Origin: SIG299 sp964544055
GTDB taxonomy: Bacteria; Bacillota; Clostridia; Lachnospirales; Lachnospiraceae
Assembly (NCBI GenBank): GCA_964544055.1
Contig: CAZJAA010000008.1
Coordinates: 19,055-83,054, forward strand
DNA length: 64,000 bases
Direction: 5' to 3'
In this document: positions 17,534 to 25,600 of the stretch, in pieces
Numbering within the stretch: position 1 is the first letter of the stretch
Layout: every line of letters starts with the position of its first letter
Notes under the pieces: model-generated
Seen by the model: the letters and a program-made list of their open reading frames with translations, nothing else
Databases searched by the model: none
What the model was told of the DNA's origin: nothing
Program-made: the position numbers and the translations under genes

Positions 17534-19045
17534 ATGAAGGAATATGCAGGGTATGCAATAAAGAACGAACCATTAAGATATGAAATTAGCTATGGTGGGA
17601 GAAAAACAAAATTACCGGTTTATGCTACAGAGGATAAAATAAGAAAATGTTCATGTGGAAGTAAACTGGCTTTGCTATATTATGATGCTAAGATAGGTGG
17701 ATATGGTAGGGAGATACATGGAAAGAAATGTCCGGAATGTGGGAAAAATTATTTTTCGTATAAATCGTGTGCATTGCATGGAGATGCTTTTGAAATAATA
17801 GAAACATACATTCCGATGAGTGAAAATATTGTGGCGGGAACAACAAAGGAGTTGTTTGTTGATCCTGGAACATATATTTATGTTGAAAGGGAGGGATTTC
17901 AACATGAGTGTGAAGGGAAGATGCAGACAAGACGAATTTCAGCTAAGTTGCTGGATAGTAATGGCTGTATGACCTCGGTTACTATGAGGTATTGTTCTTT
18001 TTGCAAGAAATATTATATTAATGGAGAAAAGCAAAAAAATGTAGCACATAGATTTAATAAATATAAATTTATAGAATTATGTGAAGAAGAAAATGTTGCT
18101 ATTTGTGAAACTAGTCTGAATATTTTTGAAAGAAACAATGTTAATACGGATATTGAAGATATTAATCTAAATACAATGGATGAGTATTATATGATTAATA
18201 GAGAAGAAACTATTTGTAGAGCTTGTGGAGGAATTCTAGAGAAGTCACATCAAAGAGTAACGATTGGTGGAAAGCGTCGAAGTATGTCTATTCGAACGTG
18301 CTTAAGTTGCAATTTTAAGCATATTTCATACGGGACATATGCTATGCACGGCTATGGCAAAATTGTTAATTCTGAAGAAATTGATTATATGCAGCGAGTT
18401 AGTGAACTACGGCATGAAATCAAAATAAGAAAAAAAGAACTGGATAAATTGGAAAGAAACTTTGATGCATTACTTGCGTTAGGGAAAGTACCAATATATC
18501 AAGGGAAGGTAAAAGAAAAAAGAGATAATAATATTGTAGTGGACGTGTACTTTAAATTGAATAATTATTGCATAAGAAAAAATCATAAAATTCAAACTGT
18601 TACTATGCCAGTAACTAATATCCGAGGATATGATACTAAGGAAGTGAATGTTTTTTATTGTGAACAGTGTGATAAGTATTGGATAAATTATGAGGCTATT
18701 GAAGAGCTTATTAAAAAACAATTTTATCCTAATTTTAAGTATCGGGTAGTTAATGAATCTTGGGAAGGCTTAAAACCAGCCTCAGAATTGATGTTATATG
18801 GGTATAATGTTAAAGAAGGGGATTTAAGCAAAGAGCGGAGACAGAATTTACTTAAATATCTGATAGATAACAATTTGATGTCAAAACAGAAAATTATACG
18901 GAATATAGAAACGAAAGTTGAGTTCAATGGAAAGAAAAGAGGTAATGAAAATGCTAAACGAAGATGGCAAGAAGATATAAAATATGTATCAGAATATACA
19001 AGTGATAATGAAAAAATAATACATGCTCAAATTCATAACATCTAA
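17534..19045 (+). CDS. AT-rich multi-zinc-ribbon protein of unknown function
   Basis: 503 residues (505 if ATG 17528 is used; AAGGAAG spacing favours 17534). Not recognised. It contains repeated cysteine pairs: CSCGS with CPECGKNYFSY near 40-75, YCSFCKKYYI near 155, CRACGG with CLSCNFKHISY near 235-270, and YCEQCDKYWI near 375. Each second pair is followed by an aromatic-rich strand, so it looks like three or four related zinc-ribbon units. A lysine/glutamate-rich coiled coil (about 285-315) separates the third and fourth. The C-terminus (RQNLLKYLIDNNLMSKQKII, then GNENAKRRWQEDI) is helical. Base composition is clearly more AT-rich than the flanking phage genes, which suggests separately acquired cargo. 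It has its own promoter and is flanked by SymE-like sequences on both sides. Confidence 0.75.
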   Translation: MKEYAGYAIKNEPLRYEISYGGRKTKLPVYATEDKIRKCSCGSKLALLYYDAKIGGYGREIHGKKCPECGKNYFSYKSCALHGDAFEIIETYIPMSENIVAGTTKELFVDPGTYIYVEREGFQHECEGKMQTRRISAKLLDSNGCMTSVTMRYCSFCKKYYINGEKQKNVAHRFNKYKFIELCEEENVAICETSLNIFERNNVNTDIEDINLNTMDEYYMINREETICRACGGILEKSHQRVTIGGKRRSMSIRTCLSCNFKHISYGTYAMHGYGKIVNSEEIDYMQRVSELRHEIKIRKKELDKLERNFDALLALGKVPIYQGKVKEKRDNNIVVDVYFKLNNYCIRKNHKIQTVTMPVTNIRGYDTKEVNVFYCEQCDKYWINYEAIEELIKKQFYPNFKYRVVNESWEGLKPASELMLYGYNVKEGDLSKERRQNLLKYLIDNNLMSKQKIIRNIETKVEFNGKKRGNENAKRRWQEDIKYVSEYTSDNEKIIHAQIHNI

Positions 19046-19066
19046 TTGATTTAATATGAAAGTTAT

Positions 19067-19183
19067 ATGTGTACAGAGATGTGGTTTGCTCCAAGGGCTC
19101 CCATCATGGTTACCTGCGATGGTGGTCGGTTGACCATAACCAAGCGTGATGAAATTTGGGATGAAACTGTTGTCGATATGTAG
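19067..19183 (+). pseudogene. SymE-like C-terminal remnant
   Basis: A 38-codon frame whose part PIMVTCDGGRLTITKRDEI aligns with HINVECRGGAILITKADEI of the intact SymE-like protein at 17159. The N-terminal half is missing and there is no ribosome binding site, so it is most likely a decayed second copy. It lies right after the zinc-ribbon gene. Confidence 0.6.
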
Positions 19184-19215
19184 TAAAATCCTATAGCCGG
19201 AAGGAGGTGGGTAGG

Positions 19216-19386
19216 ATGCGTTGCAGAATCGAGTATGAGTTTGAATTCGATTTTGGTAGGGGAGAGAAAGAGAATCAAGAAATCTTGGATTGCATTGAAG
19301 AGGATGTACCAGATGCAATACAGAAGGCTATGGACAATATCTTTGATGGAACTAAATGCAGAGGGTATAAAATAATTAAGTTATAA
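19216..19386 (+). CDS. small acidic protein, unknown
   Basis: 56 residues starting MRCRIEYEFEFDFGRGEKEN, with a strong AAGGAGGTGG eight or so bases upstream of the ATG. The pattern of an N-terminal strand followed by helix (ILDCIEEDVPDAIQKAMDNI) suggests a compact alpha/beta fold. It is not recognised. It sits between the SymE remnant and a hairpin that may end its transcript. Antitoxin or regulator of the SymE cluster is one guess, with no direct support. Confidence 0.55.
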   Translation: MRCRIEYEFEFDFGRGEKENQEILDCIEEDVPDAIQKAMDNIFDGTKCRGYKIIKL

Positions 19387-19394
19387 GAGAAAAG

Positions 19395-19484
19395 GAAGCA
19401 GAGGCTTACCTCTCCCTGCACTCATAAAGTGGTACTTCTACAGCGTTGTGGGATTGGGGGAAAGGTAGTGTCTCTGCTTCTTTG
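19395..19484 (+). terminator. long hairpin, possible terminator
   Basis: GAAGCAGAG at 19395-19403 pairs with CTCTGCTTC at 19472-19480, followed by TTTG. The loop is about 68 bases. The same arm (AGAAGCAGAGGC) occurs alone just after the SymE-like gene near 17364, suggesting the two regions share ancestry. Confidence 0.4.
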
Positions 19485-19494
19485 TTATGATACA

Positions 19495-19965
19495 TTAATT
19501 ATTAATGGATGCACAGTATTTTTCTATAAGCTTTATAGATTTTTTCTTCCATTTGGAGAGACCGCTAGTTGAAACGGAAAGTATTTCTGCTGTTGTTTGC
19601 CAGGTTTCCTCTTCGATTACGATGAGCTGGATAAATCTTTGGTAGTGTTCGGGGAGTTGTCTGATGGCCGCTTCGATTACTAATAGTTCCTTATCGATTT
19701 GGATTAATTTTTCACAGCACTCACGGAGTTCAGCTTCGTATCGTTTGCGATATTCTTCGTGGTAAGTGATGGCAATATGCTGTGTTTGATTTGTTGGGAC
19801 ACATCTGTAGGATTCAGTATCGGCATGGAGCTTCTCGTAGTTCATGGATAAGATTACATCGTCCTCTGTAAGTTCATCCAGACGAACGAGCATGGACTTT
19901 AGCATATTACGTTGTTGGGATAGTTCTTTGTACCTTGTTAAAATGTTATAGTTTTCTTGTTGCAT
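19495..19965 (-). CDS. ArpU/sigma-70-like phage regulator
   Basis: 156 residues from ATG 19965 (MQQENYNILTRYKEL), which has AAAGGTAGG upstream; an in-frame ATG 21 codons earlier lacks one. It is mostly coiled coil in the first 100 residues. It ends in a sigma region 4-like helix-turn-helix: IRQLPEHYQRFIQLIVIEEE then TWQTTAEILSVSTSGLSKWK. This architecture is common to phage late-transcription regulators (ArpU/DUF1492-type). A protein of similar layout is encoded at 35734. Role inferred. Confidence 0.65.
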   Translation of the reverse strand: MQQENYNILTRYKELSQQRNMLKSMLVRLDELTEDDVILSMNYEKLHADTESYRCVPTNQTQHIAITYHEEYRKRYEAELRECCEKLIQIDKELLVIEAAIRQLPEHYQRFIQLIVIEEETWQTTAEILSVSTSGLSKWKKKSIKLIEKYCASINN

Positions 19966-20296
19966 AAAAATACCTACCTTTCTTAATTTTGCGTGTAACA
20001 CATTAACTCTAGTAAAGGGATATAGCAACTATAAATTTAGGGCATTTGGACGTTGGACGGTCATTGGGCAGTTGGGCAGTCATGCAGTTCAAGTCCTTTT
20101 TACGGTACATCAAATTTTGTAGGATTATATTAACAAGAGAATGCTGAGGGGGCAGTAAGAGCGGAGCGTTTCTGCGATGGTGCATTGCTGAGTATGTTTA
20201 AGAAAAACAGCATTCAACGATGGTTGGAAAGATTAAAGGAATTGGATGAAAATAAAGGGTGCTGATGAAACACCAGCACCCGCAGATGAATTGCGA
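19966..20296. other. intergenic with coding remnants
   Basis: No complete gene. A frame that ends in a stop at about 20263-20265 reads EGAVRAERFCDGALLSMFKK before it and has no start near its beginning. It looks like the tail of a lost gene. A GGACGTTGGACGG-type repeat is seen near 20048-20060. Confidence 0.4.
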
Positions 20297-20950
20297 TTAG
20301 TATCTGAGTTTGATGATTACCTCAAGAAGAGCCTGTGCCTCTTTGCGGTAATACTCGTCATTCTTGGTTTTGTTGACCTTTACAGGCACATTTTCTATAC
20401 CTTCTTTAAATATGGCCACGATGAGGTCGTGGGCAGTGTTAATGGTTTCGTAGGCACGATGATTTTTGAGTTTCATTTTTTCTTCAAACTCGTCCTGTTT
20501 TGTACCATACATATTGAGTAGTGCTGCGTAAGCAAGCTGTGGAGCCTTTTTGATTAAGTGACTCATGAGGTCAATCAGAAGGAATAATTCTTCGGAAACG
20601 CTCTCGGCGCTTGGGGAAGAACCATGCTCTGGCAATTCACGTTCCTGTCTGTCCTCGATGGATTCTTCATCCATACGGTGACCGTAGTGACCGAGAATGT
20701 CATTTTGCCAATGGTTGTATTGCGCTCTTGCAATGGCCTCGTCTTTTTTATCGACTGCCATAAGGACAGCACGGAAACTCTGCCCTGCAATATTTAATGT
20801 GATAATACTGTTTGGGTTTGTTACATTTTCTGTGATAAACAGGTCATCCTTGGTAACAGGTACGAGAACTTCATTCGACTTAAGAGGTTCTCCGTTGTAA
20901 TTAAGGTTAGTAGGTGCGTTGTTTGTTTTTGAATTTACTGTTTTTGCCAT
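20297..20950 (-). CDS. phage protein of unknown function
   Basis: 217 residues, start MAKTVNSKTNNAPTNLNYNG with GGAGAAAAATC before the ATG. It has a polar N-terminus, a beta-rich middle (LITLNIAGQSFRAV-like SIITLNIAGQSFRAVLMA) and a helical C-terminal half (ELFLLIDLMSHLIKKAPQLA). I do not recognise a family. It is transcribed leftward, away from the repressor, in the same direction as the ArpU-like gene 331 bases downstream. Confidence 0.65.
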   Translation of the reverse strand: MAKTVNSKTNNAPTNLNYNGEPLKSNEVLVPVTKDDLFITENVTNPNSIITLNIAGQSFRAVLMAVDKKDEAIARAQYNHWQNDILGHYGHRMDEESIEDRQERELPEHGSSPSAESVSEELFLLIDLMSHLIKKAPQLAYAALLNMYGTKQDEFEEKMKLKNHRAYETINTAHDLIVAIFKEGIENVPVKVNKTKNDEYYRKEAQALLEVIIKLRY

Positions 20951-21495
20951 GATTTTTCTCCTTTTTGCTTTTTGATAGAATGGAGAAAAACCGGGCAGCG
21001 TCTGATTTTAGGCAATAGAAGACCACCCATATCGGAATTTCTCCATATGGTTTGGTCAGTTGTTCCACCAGACTGACAGCATCGAATATTAAGTTGTATC
21101 CACTGTGCGACCCGTTAGAACAAGGCCCCGTCGGGCGAGCCGGACAATGGAGGTACAGTTTAATGTCATGTGCCAGGACGAGATTTTCAAAAGAAAATCA
21201 TGTGTTGTATATACAAACTCATCCTGCAACTCAGAAAATCACAAAACTCAAGATGGGTTTTCTATATCGTGCGAATATACGCTCGTTAGGGCTATAAAGT
21301 AGCCGACTGATGACTCGCAGAATATTTTCATAATAAAAGTCTAAAGGTAGTTAAAGTGAATAATCCAACGACTTATTGACATAAAAAATATCCTCTTTGT
21401 GATTGAAAAAAAGCTATACACATTGGAATATTCGTGTTAGAATATTCTTATCGAAAAACGAATGAGAATATTTGAAAACGAATGGAGGTTATTCC
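20951..21495. other. 545-bp divergent control region
   Basis: This lies between the leftward unknown gene and the rightward repressor. Only short, poorly supported frames are present (for example 21052-21297). A G+C-rich patch near 21105-21150 contrasts with the AT-rich DNA around it and could hold a small structured RNA. The last 70 bases contain the repressor operator-like sites. No firm RNA family recognised. Confidence 0.45.
21426..21473. promoter_or_regulatory. GAATATTC operator-like palindromes
   Basis: GAATATTC occurs at 21426-21433 and again at 21440-21447, and a variant GAATATTT lies at 21466-21473. All are within 70 bases of the repressor start. These are probable binding sites for the XRE repressor encoded just downstream (autoregulation); inferred from position. 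Confidence 0.5.
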
Positions 21496-22149
21496 GTGAG
21501 TGATAAAAACAAAGCAGACGTAACATTGGAACGCATAAAGGAACTTAAGGGGACGGATTCCCAAGAAGTCTTTGCGAAAAGAATAAATACCTCGCAGTCG
21601 AATGTGAGCAAGATGCTTACTGGAACACCACCATCAGCTGCTACCTTGAAAGCAATGGCAGAAGAGTATGATGTTTCGGTGGACTGGCTTTTGGGGTTGT
21701 CCGATAATAAAAAGTGCGCCAATGAAGTACAGTCTCATAACCTTACAGCCGATAACATTACATATGCAGATGTGATGGCTGTGTTGGATGTGTTATACAG
21801 GAAAGGCTCAATAGAGGTGGGATTCGACTACAACGGATATAATGGAGAGCCGGATGCATCACAGATTGTGATTAAGGATAGGGCTCTTAGGTACTTCGCT
21901 GAAAATCGTCTCCGCTATTATGGTGGAAGCACAGACATATATAACATTTGGATAAAGCAGGCTATTCAGAATTACTCAAATCAGTTGATAATTGAGTGGT
22001 CTGATTTAATGGATAAGTTGTACGGTCAGGAAATATCTACGCCTGTATCTGATGCTCAGATTGTTAAGGTGCTAGATGACCTTGCAAACGGTCGAATACA
22101 GGAACGAAGCCTTAGAGACCTTATTGATGAGGAACTTCCGTTCAATTAA
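21496..22149 (+). CDS. XRE-family cI-like repressor
   Basis: 217 residues using GTG 21496, which has GGAGGT seven bases upstream; an ATG at 21472 in the same frame lacks a site. The N-terminal helix-turn-helix spans about residues 8-60 (SQEVFAKRINTSQSNVSKML, then YDVSVDWLLGLSD). The C-terminal part lacks a recognisable LexA/cI-type S24 peptidase, so SOS induction by autocleavage is not evident. It probably keeps the prophage silent by binding the palindromes upstream. Confidence 0.8.
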   Translation: MSDKNKADVTLERIKELKGTDSQEVFAKRINTSQSNVSKMLTGTPPSAATLKAMAEEYDVSVDWLLGLSDNKKCANEVQSHNLTADNITYADVMAVLDVLYRKGSIEVGFDYNGYNGEPDASQIVIKDRALRYFAENRLRYYGGSTDIYNIWIKQAIQNYSNQLIIEWSDLMDKLYGQEISTPVSDAQIVKVLDDLANGRIQERSLRDLIDEELPFN

Positions 22150-22254
22150 AAACGACCATGAAGAATCCACCCGTACCGGATAAAATATCTGATGGGGTAG
22201 ATTCCGCACGGCCGTCAAAGCGTTCAGGCGGAAAGCCTTTTATTTAATTGTTGG

Positions 22255-22407
22255 TTACGCAGCAAGAGGTTTGCTTACTACATTCAGTGTGCCATCTGCG
22301 TTGGCTGTAATGTATGTAATGCAATTGCCTCTTACGATAGTGACTACCTTGTTGTCTTCACTGATATCACAGATACGATGCTTGTTCAAGTCTCTGATAG
22401 GTGTCAT
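22255..22407 (-). CDS. small phage protein, unknown
   Basis: 50 residues from ATG 22407 (MTPIRDLNKHRICDISEDNK), which has AAAGGAG ten bases upstream. A longer frame upstream lacks a site. The sequence suggests a small beta-sheet protein (KVVTIVRGNCITYITANADG). It lies alone on the minus strand between the repressor and the fusion gene. Not recognised; no function proposed. Confidence 0.5.
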   Translation of the reverse strand: MTPIRDLNKHRICDISEDNKVVTIVRGNCITYITANADGTLNVVSKPLAA

Positions 22408-22494
22408 AGGCACTTGTCTCCTTTCTGAAAAATAATCTTGTGTTGTACTTCTAATTTTATTATACACAAACAAAAATTTAATGATACTGCACTT

Positions 22495-22620
22495 CGTAAA
22501 GTTAGTGGTGGGTTTTGAAATAAAAACAGAACCCTTTAGTTATATCGTAAAGCAAGTGGTGGGTTTTGGTGTGAACGCAAAAAAGTATATGCATTTCGTA
22601 AAGTAAGTGGTGTGTTTTTT
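22495..22620. repeat. three direct repeats with exact 51-bp period
   Basis: CGTAAAGTTAGTGGTGGGTT begins at 22495, CGTAAAGCAAGTGGTGGGTT at 22546, and CGTAAAGTAAGTGGTGTGTT at 22597. The conserved part is about 22 bp; the 29 bp between copies are unrelated. The period of 51 bp is close to five helical turns, so bound proteins would sit on the same DNA face. The third copy overlaps the -35 position of the promoter of the transposase-HsdR fusion gene, consistent with autoregulation by its DNA-binding N-terminus. No further copies were noticed in the window. Confidence 0.85.
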
Positions 22621-22638
22621 TGCTTTATATGCTATAAT
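22610..22638 (+). promoter_or_regulatory. promoter of the ISL3/HsdR fusion gene
   Basis: Perfect TATAAT at 22633-22638. The -35 region falls inside the third 51-bp-spaced repeat and does not resemble TTGACA, suggesting an activator-dependent or repressor-occluded promoter. Confidence 0.5.
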
Positions 22639-22669
22639 ATAGCTGTTAACGATTGGGGGTGCAGTTGTT

Positions 22670-25600
22670 TTGATAAAACCTCGAAAATTAAAAGCGTACG
22701 ACCAGAAACTAGACGATAAACTTGATTTAGAACAATTGGCCGCTACGGAAGGAGATGCATCAAATATATATGCGATGAACCCAGATACCTCGATTCCTGA
22801 TTGTCCACTTTGCAAAAAGCGAATGAAGAATCATGGAAAATATGAGAGGCAGTATTGGGACGTTGTATATAACGATGAGAAAAGACCACAATTCATAACA
22901 CTTCATTATTTATTTTACAAATATCGGTGTATGAATAAGGAATGCTCGTTGACGTTGTATCAGAAGCCGATAGATTTTGCAAGTGAAAATGCAAATGTGA
23001 CAAAACGGTTTGAGGCTCTTCTTACACGATATGCATCATCAATGTCATATTCGCAGGTTCAACAAAAAATCTATGGAACTGTCACAAAGCAGGCTGTTGG
23101 ACAGATAACCAAAAGATGGGTTGGCGGAAGAGATGTTGAAAGAGGAGAAAAATTTTATACGCCTCAAGTTTTAGGGTTTGTGTCCTTTTTATGGGACGAC
23201 AAAAGTTATATACTGGTTGTAGATGCAGGAAACAGAAATCTTCTGATTATTGATGTATTAAAATCAATTGATACGGATGAAATTATAATTCTGTTAAATC
23301 ATCTTAATAAAAAGAATATCCGATATGTGGTTACCGACTGTAACGATGTTGTAGTTAATACTGTGAAAGACCAACTACCGGGAGTAGAAGTGCTTGTAAA
23401 CACGGATGCTTTGTTGCAAGGAGCGTTAGATGGGTTTTGGCAGATCATAAAAACGGATGCAAAACATACCATGAACGATGATAAGGCAAGGTTGATGAAA
23501 GACCCACGTGAACTGGATGATTTTGATGGTGATATGATACGACGGGTAACGGAAAAGAAACCACGAGTCAGTAATGGTTATGACCATATCAATATGTTAA
23601 GAAGTATCTTGTCAAATGAGTGGGATGTTTCGGATATTAGGGATTGGGAAAATAAGATTCCAATTGACTGTAAGGATGAATTTTATGAGGCTTCAGTGTA
23701 CATTGATGAATACTGGAAGGAACTGCTTAACTTCTATAAAAGAAGAAGGAATGTTACCTCGGAAATGTATGCGAAACTTCAAAAAATGGACAAGAAATTA
23801 CAGGAGTTCAAATTCATTAGTCTTGAAAAAGGAAAAACCAAGGATAAGGATAAGATAATATTCCCAAGATATCATCAGCTGGATGTTGTTCGAAAGTTGA
23901 TTCAGAATGTATCAGAGTATGGTTCTGGTAGAAATTATCTTATTCAGCATAGTGCAGGTTCTGGCAAATCAAACAGTATCGCATGGACGGCCTACCGTTT
24001 GGCAAGCTTGCATAGAAATAATGAATCCGTGTTTAATTCGGTAATCATCGTAACTGATAGACGAGTTTTGGATTCACAGTTGCAGGATACTATTGGTGGT
24101 TTCGACCATACAATAGGAAGCGTAGTCCTGATTGATGACAAAAAGAGTTCGCAGGACTTGTTACAGGCAATTAAGGATGGAAAGCGTATCATTGTTACTA
24201 CGTTGCAGAAATTCCCAGTCATTTATGATTTAGTAGGAGATACTACAGGAAAATCATATGCTGTAATCGTTGATGAGGCACACAGCAGTCAGACTGGGCA
24301 GAGTGCATTGAAACTTAAAATGGCACTTGCTGATACCGAAGACGCATTGGCTGAATATGCCGAGATGGAAGGCAAAGCAGAGGATGAAATTGACATCAAA
24401 AATGATAAATTCCTTCAGGAACTGGTTAGTGCAGGAAAACATAAGAATTTGAGTTTCTTTGCATTTACAGCGACTCCAAAGGATAAAACGCTTGAGATTT
24501 TTGGTGATGAGCATCAAGACGGCTCATTCCATCCGTTCCATATTTATAGTATGCGACAGGCTATCGAAGAAGGTTTTATTATGGATGTATTATCAAACTA
24601 TTCTACATATAAAACCTGCTATGATATTGAAAAAGCTGATGCAGATGCACAAGAAGAGGTGCCTTCATCTAAGGCGGCAAAAGCTATCAGGAGATTCGCT
24701 GTTGAACATCCGCATAACATTCAGCAGAAGTCACAGGTTATTGTTGATACCTTTGAAACCGTAACAAAGAATTCTATCAAGGGACAGGGAAAGATGATGG
24801 TTGTTACTGAGTCTCGTCTTGCAGCAGTTCGCTATTTCAAAGAAGTGAAACGACTTGCAAGAATGAAGAACCCGGACATCCTTGTTATGATTGCATTTTC
24901 CGGATCTTTGAAAGACCCTAATGAGGTGGACGGTCCTGAATATACTGAAAGCAGTTTGAATGTAGATAAGGATGGTAATCGTGTAACAGAAACTCAGACA
25001 AAAGCGGTATTTAAGGAACAAGGAAGTATTCTGATTGTAGCGGAAAAATATCAGACGGGATTTGATGAACCGTTGCTGCACACGATGGTTATCGATAAAA
25101 AATTACGAGATGTAAAAGCGGTTCAGACAATCAGCCGATTAAACAGAACGCACCCAGATAAGGATGATACTTTTGTAATAGACTTTGTTAATACAAAAGA
25201 GGAGATACTTGAAGCATTCCAGCCATTCTATACGGAAACAAGTCTTGAGGCAGAGATCAACATTGATTTGATTTATAAGACGCAGAAGGAACTGCGTGAT
25301 TTTAAAATTTATGGTGATGCAGATGTTAAAAATGTGCATGAGATTAAATTCAATGCTACTGGTGGAAAGAAAGCCGATGCTATTCAAGCACAAGTTACCA
25401 ATTGCTTGTTGCCAGTTGCTCGTGCATACAACGATTTGGGAGACCAACAGCGCTATCAGTTTAGAAGAAAAATCCGCTGTTTCGTAAAGTGGTATAATTA
25501 CATCACTCAGATTGTTCGTTTGTACGATGAAGATTTACACGATGAATATGTATTCTGTAGTTATTTGATGCATCTTATTCCAGCGGAAAAAACACAAAAG

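Noticed and set aside
20246..20521. 91-codon plus-strand frame
   Set aside because: It is antisense to the better supported 217-residue gene and has no ribosome binding site.
21052..21302. Two overlapping plus-strand frames (81 and 65 codons)
   Set aside because: Neither has convincing coding character; one internal ATG has GGAGG upstream, but the predicted peptide is odd and resembles nothing.
22495..22620. Possible small CRISPR array (three repeats, regular spacing)
   Set aside because: Only three imperfect repeats with 29-bp gaps, no cas genes, and the last overlaps a promoter. A binding-site array fits better.
22670..23870. Active ISL3 insertion sequence
   Set aside because: No terminal inverted repeats or target duplication were noticed around it, the first catalytic Asp seems lost, and the frame runs straight into the helicase part.
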